Positions 57,274-64,000 of a stretch of DNA of 64,000 nt are shown one piece after another. Every line of letters starts with the position of its first letter. Position 1 is the stretch's first letter. Origin of the DNA: an uncultured Clostridia bacterium (GTDB taxonomy: Bacteria; Bacillota; Clostridia; Oscillospirales; Ruminococcaceae). Below the pieces are notes generated by a model. That model was not told where the DNA came from, ran no database searches, and saw only the letters and a program-made list of their open reading frames with translations. The translations under genes were made by a program, and so were the position numbers. The stretch is taken from assembly GCA_947625125.1 (NCBI GenBank), contig CANQNF010000008.1, forward strand, positions 1-64,000, read 5' to 3'.

Positions 57274-59094
57274 ATGCTTGACGAGATAAAAAAACTTGAG
57301 CAGTACCCCCTCGGCTCCATCGTGGCGGACGACGTGTATTCCCGGAACGCCGTGAAAAAGGAGTTTGAATATCTTGAAAAATTCGACAGCGAGCGCGTGC
57401 TTGCGGGCTTTCGCATAAACGCGGGCATAAAGACCTCCGCCGAACCCTACGGCGGCTGGGAGAATATGCTCATCGGCGGGCATGCCGTGGGACATTATCT
57501 CTCGGCGCTCTCACAGGCGACGGTGTACGCCACCGCTCCCGACGATGAAAAAGAAGCATTAAAGGCGAAGCTTGACGGGATTTTGGACGGTCTGGCCGAG
57601 GCGCAGTTCCCGAACGGTTTTCTTTGGGGAGCAAAGCCGCTTGACCTTAAAAAGCCCGAGCTTCAGTTCGACAACGTCGAAGAGGAAAAGACCGACCTCT
57701 TTAAAGAGGCATGGGTACCGTGGTACACCATGCATAAAATCCTTGCGGGACTTTTGTCGGCATACGAAGTCGCAGGCTCAGAAAAGGCGCTTTCCATCGC
57801 CGTAAAGCTCGGAGATTGGGTATGCTCCCGCACGGGCTCGTGGGATGAAAAGACCCATAAGACGGTACTTTCGACCGAGTACGGCGGCATGAACGACGTC
57901 ATGTACGAGCTGTACCGCTGCACCGGCGAGGAAAAATACGCAGAGGCCGCCCACGCCTTTGACGAGGAGGATTTCTTCGACGACATCCTGACCGGCCGCG
58001 AAAATCTCCTGACCGGCCGCCACGCCAACACGCATATCCCGAAAATTATCGGCGCGCTGAGAAGATACCAGATAATGGGAGATAAAACCGACTGCACGAG
58101 ATATTTAAACGTCGCCAAGGTCTTTTGGGAAAACGTCATCGCCCATCACACCTACCACACCGGCGGTAATTCCGAGTGGGAGCATTTCCGTGAGGACGAT
58201 ACCCTCGACGCCCACCGCACCGACGCAAACTGCGAGACCTGCAACGTATATAACATGCTCAAACTCACAAAGGAGCTCTTTAAGATAACCGGCGAAAAGA
58301 AATACGCCGACTACCTCGAGACCGCCTACATAAACCACATTCTCGCCTCACAGAACCCCGACACCGGCATGACCACCTACTTCCAGGCGATGAGAACCGG
58401 CCTATTTAAGGTGTTCTCCAGCCCCTGGGACGACTTCTGGTGCTGCACCGGCTCCGGCATGGAAAACTTCACGAAATTGGGCGAGTGCTTCGCGTTCCAT
58501 TCGGGCAAGACCGTCACGATTTTAAGCTACCTGCCGTTTACGCTCAAGGCGGACGGCGTGGAGCTGTCGATAGACCGGGACGTCGTGCGGGACGGAAAGA
58601 CGTTTTTGAAGATACGCTCCGGCGAGAAGCTTAAAATAAGGCTTCGGGTGCCGGATTGGTGCTCCACCTCGGACATGGAAATTCTTTTAAACGACTTCCC
58701 GGCGGGCGCCATTTTCCGGGGAGGATTTGCAGAGCTTGAAATGCCGCTGTCTAAGGGCGACAAGCTCGAGATCCGAATACGCTGCTCATTAAAGGCATTA
58801 AGCCTTTCCGACAACAAGGACGTTTTGGCGTTCAAGTACGGGCATTTCCTTTTGGCGGCATGCCTCGGCAACGAGGACATGCAGACATATCGCGGCGGGG
58901 TCTCGGTGGCGTTTGCCAAAAACAGCTGCTCCGACGGCGTGCTTTATCTCGGCGCGACCGCTGATGAAGTAAAGCGCGACCCCGGAAAATATTTAAAGCG
59001 CACCGGCGACATCGTATATGAGGCCGCGGGACTTAGGTTCATACCCTACTACCTCATCAAGGACCGCTACGGCATATACTGGACGATTTCCTGA
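57274..59094 (+). CDS. GH127-type glycoside hydrolase (DUF1680), probable beta-L-arabinofuranosidase
   Basis: A 606-residue enzyme of the DUF1680/GH127 family. Landmarks: GGWENMLIGGHAVGHYLSA, TEYGGMNDVMYELY, TDANCETCNVYNMLKLTKEL (near 315-333) and WCCTGSGMENFTKLGE (near 388-403). The Glu-x-Cys of CETC and the Cys pair of WCCTG correspond to the zinc-binding residues and cysteine nucleophile described for GH127. No signal peptide, so it acts on imported oligosaccharides. AAGGAG precedes the ATG. Substrate by family; could differ (e.g. GH146-like). Confidence 0.87.
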   Translation: MLDEIKKLEQYPLGSIVADDVYSRNAVKKEFEYLEKFDSERVLAGFRINAGIKTSAEPYGGWENMLIGGHAVGHYLSALSQATVYATAPDDEKEALKAKLDGILDGLAEAQFPNGFLWGAKPLDLKKPELQFDNVEEEKTDLFKEAWVPWYTMHKILAGLLSAYEVAGSEKALSIAVKLGDWVCSRTGSWDEKTHKTVLSTEYGGMNDVMYELYRCTGEEKYAEAAHAFDEEDFFDDILTGRENLLTGRHANTHIPKIIGALRRYQIMGDKTDCTRYLNVAKVFWENVIAHHTYHTGGNSEWEHFREDDTLDAHRTDANCETCNVYNMLKLTKELFKITGEKKYADYLETAYINHILASQNPDTGMTTYFQAMRTGLFKVFSSPWDDFWCCTGSGMENFTKLGECFAFHSGKTVTILSYLPFTLKADGVELSIDRDVVRDGKTFLKIRSGEKLKIRLRVPDWCSTSDMEILLNDFPAGAIFRGGFAELEMPLSKGDKLEIRIRCSLKALSLSDNKDVLAFKYGHFLLAACLGNEDMQTYRGGVSVAFAKNSCSDGVLYLGATADEVKRDPGKYLKRTGDIVYEAAGLRFIPYYLIKDRYGIYWTIS

Positions 59095-59122
59095 ACTCCT
59101 CTCTTTGTATATTTGCATACGG

Positions 59123-59169
59123 AAAACAGACCCTCGGGGAGAACCCTCCTCCCCAAAAGGTCTGTTTTT
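59123..59169 (+). terminator. Terminator after GH127
   Basis: Stem aaaacagacc/ggtctgtttt with T-run; another ggggag/ctcccc stem lies inside the loop. Confidence 0.7.
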
Positions 59170-59201
59170 CGGTTTTAAGCCTGTTTTTTTCGGATTTCCT
59201 A

Positions 59202-59230
59202 TTGCAATCTTATGAATTTTCTGATATTAT
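59202..59230 (+). promoter_or_regulatory. Promoter of purA-purB
   Basis: TTGCAA (59202-59207), 17-base spacer, TATTAT (59225-59230). The leader to purA is about 75 bases and shows no purine riboswitch. A TATAAT at about 59283 could be a second, weaker start. Confidence 0.65.
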
Positions 59231-59313
59231 ATTACTGTATGTGCACGACCGGGAAATTTTAAAAATGCCACCGGAAAAAACTGTATAATATTCCACACAG
59301 GAGGTTTTATATC

Positions 59314-60585
59314 ATGAACACAGCAATAGTCGGAGTAAACTGGGGCGACGAGGGCAAGGGCAGAATGGTCGACCTCATTTCCTCCAAGCACGACGTCGTC
59401 GTCAGATTCCAGGGAGGCGGCAACGCGGGCCACACCATAATCAACGAGTACGGAAAATTCGCGCTCCATCTTCTCCCGTCGGGGATTTTCACAAAAGGCG
59501 TTGTAAACATCCTCGGCAACGGCGTTGCGCTCGACTGCGAGAACCTCTTTAAGGAGATCGAGGAGGTCCGTTCAAGGGGCGTTTCGGTCACTCCCGAAAA
59601 TTTAAAGATAAGCGATAGGGCTTCGCTTTTGCTGCCGTGGCACCGCGATCTTGACTCTTTGGAGGAGGCCCGCCTTGCCGATAAAAAATACGGTTCGACA
59701 AAACAGGGCATCGCGCCTTTCTATGCCGATAAATACTCCAAAAAGACCGTCATGGCGGGAGAACTCAACTATCCCGAGCATTTAAGAGCGCACCTTAAAG
59801 ATCTGCTCGAATGGAAAAACCTCACGCTCACACGGGTCTACGGCGCTCCCGAGGTTACGATGGGGGACATGGAAAACTGGATAGAAAATTACGCCGAAAA
59901 AATCCGTCCGTTCGTATGCGACACCGGAGAATATATGCAAAAGGCTTCGGCAGAGGGCAAGAACATCCTCTTTGAGGCTCAGCTCGGTGCGCTCAGAGAC
60001 CTTGACTACGGCATTTACCCCTACACCACCTCCTCAAACACCATCGCCGCATACGCCCCCGTCGGCTCGGGTCTTCCCGGAGGAAAAATCGACGAGGTCA
60101 TCGGCGTTGTAAAGGCCTATTCCTCCTGCGTGGGAGAGGGGCCGTTTACCTGCGAATGGTTCGGAGAGCAGGCCGAAAAGCTCAGAGAGGCGGGCGACGA
60201 ATACGGCGCCAAGACCGGCAGACCCCGCCGAGTCGGCCCTATCGATATAGTCGCGACAAGATACGGCGTAGAATGCCAGGGGGCGACGAACGTGGCGCTC
60301 ACAAAGCTTGACATTCTTTCGATGATGGATGAGATACCGGTCTGCGCGCACTACGAGCTCGACGGAAAAATTATAGACCGCTTCCCGTTCCCGACTCTTT
60401 TGGACTCCTGCAAGCCCGTGACCGAGTACATGCCCGGCTGGAAGACCGATATATCAAAGTGCCGCAGGTGGGAAGACCTGCCCAAGCAAGCGCAGGACTA
60501 TGTTTTATATATCGAGAAGCAGATAGGCTGCAAGATAGGCTACGTCTCGGTAGGACCCGAAAGAGACAGCATCATTATAAGATAA
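59314..60585 (+). CDS. purA: Adenylosuccinate synthetase
   Basis: A 423-residue enzyme converting IMP, aspartate and GTP to adenylosuccinate. Motifs: NWGDEGKGRMVDLIS (9-23), GGGNAGHTI (near 36), STKQGIAPFYADKYSKKTV and the C-terminal KDGKIG-type nucleotide contacts. CACACAGGAGG precedes the ATG. It is directly followed by purB, so both steps from IMP to AMP lie together. Confidence 0.96.
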   Translation: MNTAIVGVNWGDEGKGRMVDLISSKHDVVVRFQGGGNAGHTIINEYGKFALHLLPSGIFTKGVVNILGNGVALDCENLFKEIEEVRSRGVSVTPENLKISDRASLLLPWHRDLDSLEEARLADKKYGSTKQGIAPFYADKYSKKTVMAGELNYPEHLRAHLKDLLEWKNLTLTRVYGAPEVTMGDMENWIENYAEKIRPFVCDTGEYMQKASAEGKNILFEAQLGALRDLDYGIYPYTTSSNTIAAYAPVGSGLPGGKIDEVIGVVKAYSSCVGEGPFTCEWFGEQAEKLREAGDEYGAKTGRPRRVGPIDIVATRYGVECQGATNVALTKLDILSMMDEIPVCAHYELDGKIIDRFPFPTLLDSCKPVTEYMPGWKTDISKCRRWEDLPKQAQDYVLYIEKQIGCKIGYVSVGPERDSIIIR

Positions 60586-60612
60586 AAAATAAAGTCAAGA
60601 AAGGAACAGCAT

Positions 60613-62037
60613 ATGCCTACAAATATTTACGAATCACCGCTTTCTTCGCGCTACGCTTCCGATTATATGCTCAGGCTCTTTTCGATGGACACGCGCATCC
60701 AGACCTGGAGACGGCTTTGGGTCGCGCTCGCGAGGGCCGAAAACAAGCTCGGACTTCCCGTCACTCAGGCCCAGGTCAAGGAGCTTGAGGAGCACATCTC
60801 CGATATAGACTACGAGGTCGAGCACACCCGTGAAAAGGAGGTCCGCCACGACGTAATGGCGCATATCTACGCCTACGGACAGGTCGCTCCCTCCGCCGCA
60901 GGAATAATACACCTCGGCGCTACGAGCTGCTATGTCACTGACAACGCCGACCTTATCCTCTACCGCAAGGGCCTTAGGTATCTTCGCGGGGAGATAAAAA
61001 AGGTGCTTGAAAATCTCTGCAATTTTGCCGAAAAATATAAGTCCCTCCCGACCCTCGGCTATACCCACTACCAGCCCGCCCAGCTCGTCACCGTCGGAAA
61101 AAGGGCCGCTTTATGGGCGCAGGACTTCATGGCGGACCTTGAGGAGCTTGATTTCGTCTTCGACAGCTTTAAATTCCTCGGCTGCCGGGGAACGACCGGA
61201 ACCGAGGCCAGCTTCATGGACCTCTTTGAGGGCGACGGCGAAAAGGTGGACGAGATGAACCGCCTCATCGCCTCGGAATTCAACTTCAAAAAATGCTTCA
61301 CCGTTTCGGGCCAGACCTACCCGAGAAAATTCGATTCGAGAATTTTAAACGTTTTGTCATCCATCGGTCAAAGCTGCTACAGAATGGCGAACGATTTAAG
61401 GCTTTTACAGCATGACAGGCAGGTTGAGGAGCCTTTTGAAAAGAATCAGATAGGTTCGTCGGCGATGGCGTATAAGCGCAACCCAATGAGATGCGAAAGA
61501 ATATGCTCGCTCTCAAGATATTTGATGGCGGACGCAATGAACGCCCCGATGACGGCTTCTACGCAGTGGCTCGAAAGAACGCTTGACGACTCGGCGAACC
61601 GCAGAATTTCCATTCCCGAGGCATATCTTTGCGCGGACGCGGTGTTAAGACTTGCCCAGAACGTCACCGACGGCCTGCACGTCAACGAAAAGATGGTAGA
61701 CAGGGCCGTCAGAGAGTATCTTCCCTTTATCGCGACGGAAAATCTCATGATGGAGGGGGTCAAAAGAGGCGGCGACCGCCAGAAGCTCCACGAGATAATC
61801 CGCAAGTGCTCGATGGAGGCGACGGCGAGAATGAAAGAGGGAGAGAATTGCGACCTGCTCTTAAGGCTCAGCTCTCACCCCGAATTCGGAATGACCGAGG
61901 CCGAGATGGAGGCCGTTTTGGAGCCTACGCTCTATACCGGCCGCTGCTCCGAACAGGTCGACAAGCTTGTTTCGGAGATAAGGGCCGCCATAGAAAACGT
62001 CGAGGTCTATGAGACGAAAGATGTAGAAATACTTTAA
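60613..62037 (+). CDS. purB: Adenylosuccinate lyase
   Basis: A 474-residue fumarase-superfamily lyase. LGATSCYVTDNADLIL, TLGYTHYQPAQLVTVGKRAALW and the signature GSSAMAYKRNPMRCERICSL (near 280-300, with the catalytic serine loop) are clear. It acts twice in purine synthesis: SAICAR to AICAR and adenylosuccinate to AMP. Length and N-terminus (NIYESPLSSRYAS) match the Firmicutes/vertebrate-like long PurB group. Confidence 0.95.
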   Translation: MPTNIYESPLSSRYASDYMLRLFSMDTRIQTWRRLWVALARAENKLGLPVTQAQVKELEEHISDIDYEVEHTREKEVRHDVMAHIYAYGQVAPSAAGIIHLGATSCYVTDNADLILYRKGLRYLRGEIKKVLENLCNFAEKYKSLPTLGYTHYQPAQLVTVGKRAALWAQDFMADLEELDFVFDSFKFLGCRGTTGTEASFMDLFEGDGEKVDEMNRLIASEFNFKKCFTVSGQTYPRKFDSRILNVLSSIGQSCYRMANDLRLLQHDRQVEEPFEKNQIGSSAMAYKRNPMRCERICSLSRYLMADAMNAPMTASTQWLERTLDDSANRRISIPEAYLCADAVLRLAQNVTDGLHVNEKMVDRAVREYLPFIATENLMMEGVKRGGDRQKLHEIIRKCSMEATARMKEGENCDLLLRLSSHPEFGMTEAEMEAVLEPTLYTGRCSEQVDKLVSEIRAAIENVEVYETKDVEIL

Positions 62038-62051
62038 AGCCGGAGGCGCAT

Positions 62052-62927
62052 ATGTTCAAGCTCACATCCTCTCATCCTACCCGTGAGGCCGAAGCGCTGT
62101 ATGAATACATACAGAAAAATTACGGCGTTAAAATGATAGCCGCCGCTCAGGAATGCCCCGGCCGCCGGCACGACCTCGAGGTCGATTTTCTTAAGCAGGA
62201 GACCGGCGCTCTCCCGGCAATGCGGGGGCTCGACTTTATCCATGACGACTACGACGGCGTGACCGAGCGCGCAATTGCCTGGTCAAAGCTCGGGGGCATC
62301 GTGACGATATGCTGGCACACCGGCGTCATCGAAAACACATACCCCGCTTCACAGAGCGAGCTGCCGGATTTTGATAAAATCCTGACCCCCGGCAGTCCCG
62401 AAAATATGCTCATGCTGTCCCGATGGGAAAGGGCCGCGAATGCTCTTTATCGGCTTAAAGAGGCGGGCATACCGGTGCTCTGGCGGCCGTTCCACGAGTT
62501 CGACGGGCAGTGGTTCTGGTGGGGAAAGGGCGGCCCGGAATTTTTTAAGGAGCTCTGGAAAACGATGCACAAAAAATTCACCGGGGAATACGGGCTCGAC
62601 AACCTGATCTGGGTGCTCGGTTATTCGGGGGCGGTGAAGCCGGGCTGGTACCCGGGCGACGGGTTTGTCGACGTCGCCGGCTCGGACAACTACGACGCCA
62701 CGACGAATTTTTCGGCATATAAAAAGCTTTTGGAGATAACCCAAAAGCCGCTTGCGTTCCACGAGGTCGGAAAGATTCCCGATATCGACGAATTTTTCCG
62801 CGAGGGCTGCGTGTGGAGCTGGTTCATGACCTGGCACACGAGGTATCTTATAGAGGACAACGGCCCGGAAGCGATGAAAAAAATCTACGCCGACCCAAGG
62901 GTCGTGACGATGGAGAAACTGAAATAA
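62052..62927 (+). CDS. GH26 family glycoside hydrolase, probable beta-mannanase
   Basis: A 291-residue GH26 protein. The acid/base is Glu149 in LWRPFHEFDGQWFWWG and the likely nucleophile is Glu238 in LAFHEVG; VTICWHTG near residue 84 is also typical. No signal peptide, so the enzyme is intracellular and would cut imported mannooligosaccharides. It follows purB by 14 bases and may be co-transcribed, though the pathways are unrelated. Confidence 0.88.
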   Translation: MFKLTSSHPTREAEALYEYIQKNYGVKMIAAAQECPGRRHDLEVDFLKQETGALPAMRGLDFIHDDYDGVTERAIAWSKLGGIVTICWHTGVIENTYPASQSELPDFDKILTPGSPENMLMLSRWERAANALYRLKEAGIPVLWRPFHEFDGQWFWWGKGGPEFFKELWKTMHKKFTGEYGLDNLIWVLGYSGAVKPGWYPGDGFVDVAGSDNYDATTNFSAYKKLLEITQKPLAFHEVGKIPDIDEFFREGCVWSWFMTWHTRYLIEDNGPEAMKKIYADPRVVTMEKLK

Positions 62928-62931
62928 AAAA

Positions 62932-62970
62932 AGAACCCCGCCGGTAATTTCCGACGGGGCTCTTTATATA
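62932..62970. terminator. Bidirectional terminator between GH26 and PepSY genes
   Basis: Stem aaccccgccgg/ccgacggggct. On the minus strand it is followed by TTCTTTTTTT, and on the plus strand by CTTTATATA. The genes on both sides converge here. Confidence 0.75.
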
Positions 62971-62993
62971 GGGAAATTATGGGGTATGGCCGG

Positions 62994-63104
62994 TCAGATG
63001 TCAGAATTCAGACAATCGGAATTCAGAACCGCTTTTAATACTTTGATACGCCGCCGACAGGCGGCACATTGAATGTCTGTTTTCTGACCTCTGTATTCTG
63101 TTTT
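62994..63104. repeat. Dispersed TCTGAC-type repeat, second locus
   Basis: gtcagatgtcagaattcag at the start and gtctgttttctgacctctg near the end belong to the same repeat type as 51,394. The intervening region also has a gccgccgacaggcggc hairpin. No ORF with support lies here. Confidence 0.55.
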
Positions 63105-63120
63105 CTTGACGCGAAGCGTC

Positions 63121-64000
63121 TTAGTCGCGTTCTTTCTTGGAGCTTTCAACCTCTCCCGAGACGGCGTTGATAACATAGTCGTATTCATATCCCGCCGAAT
63201 CGAAGCTTACCTCATACACCGAGGAATTCAGGCGGTGCTCAAGCTCTACCTCAAGCCCTCTTACGTCCGAAGCCGAAAGACCGGCATGCTCAAGGGCCGC
63301 GGCCTTAGCCTTTTCGCTGCCGATATAGTCGGCGGAATTGAGCGCAGGGTCGGGCTTGTAGTCGTTGTCCCACTGCTTATCCGAGCGAAGAATCTCGCCG
63401 GTGTACGCGTCGATCTCATAATCATAGTCATAATCGTCTGCGTCAAAGCTTACGTCATAGACCGCCACTCCGCGTTCGCGGTCGAGCTCATACTCAAGGT
63501 CATAGACCTGGTTCGACTTATATCCGGCATGCTCAAGAGCTATGTCCCTCGCCTTTTCACCGCCGATATATTCCTTTGCAGCGGCAGTCGTGGCGGCGGG
63601 CTGAGTTTCTGTCTTGGTCTCGGCCTTGGCAGTGGTGACGGCGACGTGGTGCTCGTCGTCATGGTGCTCCTCCTCGGCCCTGCTTCTTAAGACCTCGCCG
63701 GTGTAGGCGTCTATTTCGTAGTCGTAGTCATATCCTCCGCAGTCGAAGCTTATGTCATAGTATCTGCACTCGCCGCTGTGGCCCTCGTGTCCGCAGTGGG
63801 CAGAGGTCTCGATTTCGCAGTCGTAGTCGTAGATGTCGGCTTCCGCGCAGCCGGCGTGGTTAAGAGCGGCCAGTTTTGCGGCGGGCTCTCCGATATATTC
63901 GGGCGCTGCTGCCTTGGTCTCGGGGGCCTTTTCGGTCACGGGTGTTTCTGTGGTGACGGCCTCCGCGGCAGGCGTCTCGGCTTCGGTATCGGCAGGGGCC
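63121..64000 (-). CDS. PepSY-repeat protein, 5' end outside window
   Basis: The track begins at an internal GTG (63939), but the frame stays open to 64000 with the same Ala/Pro/Thr/Glu-rich composition, so the start lies outside. Three PepSY domains follow one another, each with a YIGEPAAKLAALNHAG-like helix and a YDYDYEIDAYTGEVLRS-like strand pair. The first has an extra His/Cys-rich insert (CGHEGHSGEC). Linkers are Thr/Glu/His-rich. Probably a secreted or membrane-anchored protein, perhaps a protease inhibitor or metal binder. Confidence 0.8.
   Translation of the reverse strand, partial: APADTEAETPAAEAVTTETPVTEKAPETKAAAPEYIGEPAAKLAALNHAGCAEADIYDYDCEIETSAHCGHEGHSGECRYYDISFDCGGYDYDYEIDAYTGEVLRSRAEEEHHDDEHHVAVTTAKAETKTETQPAATTAAAKEYIGGEKARDIALEHAGYKSNQVYDLEYELDRERGVAVYDVSFDADDYDYDYEIDAYTGEILRSDKQWDNDYKPDPALNSADYIGSEKAKAAALEHAGLSASDVRGLEVELEHRLNSSVYEVSFDSAGYEYDYVINAVSGEVESSKKERD

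Noticed and set aside
59231-59313. Purine riboswitch upstream of purA
   Set aside because: The leader is about 75 bases and lacks the three-way junction and conserved loop sequences of the purine aptamer.

Overview
The window holds two blocks. Positions 1 to about 34,400 are the right part of an integrated myovirus-type prophage, almost entirely on the minus strand, whose left end lies outside the window. Positions about 34,450 to 64,000 are bacterial chromosome, mostly on the plus strand. The rimP-nusA-ylxR-ylxQ-infB-rbfA-nrnA-truB-ribF order, a DUF896 protein, a stand-alone PduL acyltransferase, a CsbB/YfhO-like pair, cytoplasmic GH127 and GH26 enzymes and strong AGGAGG ribosome binding sites suggest a gut Clostridia, probably Oscillospirales. 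This is inference from gene content; no rRNA is present.

Prophage, read right to left on the minus strand. The early arm (34.3-23.6 kb) carries an HTH protein, a PAPS-reductase-like gene with a -1 frameshift, small hypotheticals, a HAD-like hydrolase, an FGE/C-type-lectin-fold protein with the marks of a diversity-generating retroelement (DGR) target, a divergent promoter region with a probable small RNA, a DUF6017 protein, an HUH rolling-circle-type replication protein, and three DNA methyltransferases with small zinc-ribbon proteins. Next come ParA and ParB (23.6-21.8 kb), a sigma-region-4/ArpU-like late regulator, and a probable late promoter. The late arm has two small-terminase candidates, a GpA-type large terminase, portal, ClpP-like protease with a nested scaffold, lambda-D-like decoration protein and E-type capsid, then a P2-like contractile tail: connectors, sheath, tube, E/E-prime chaperones with a -1 frameshift site, tape measure, X, D, V, U, gp25, J and I. 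No integrase, repressor, lysis or tail-fibre gene is visible; these, and any reverse transcriptase for the DGR target, would have to lie left of the window or elsewhere.

Chromosome. DUF896 and WYL regulator genes, a small coiled-coil protein and a maltose-O-acetyltransferase-like gene come first. The translation/transcription operon from rimP to ribF follows, then gltX, a GldAFG-like ABC export cluster with a DUF4340 protein, and a terminator at 51.03 kb. A 430-bp gap with dispersed and clustered repeats leads to a PHP phosphoesterase, a CsbB-like glycosyltransferase and YfhO (lipid-linked sugar transfer to the cell surface). Then come a repeat-bearing lipoprotein, PduL, GH127, purA, purB and GH26. 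A large secreted-type PepSY repeat protein on the minus strand runs off the right edge.

The least ordinary features are the orphan DGR target with its hairpin, the ParAB genes together with a repeated 17-bp dyad, the HUH initiator in a tailed phage, the divergent promoter/sRNA switch, and the frameshifted PAPS-reductase-like gene whose shift site has the geometry of a programmed -1 heptamer.
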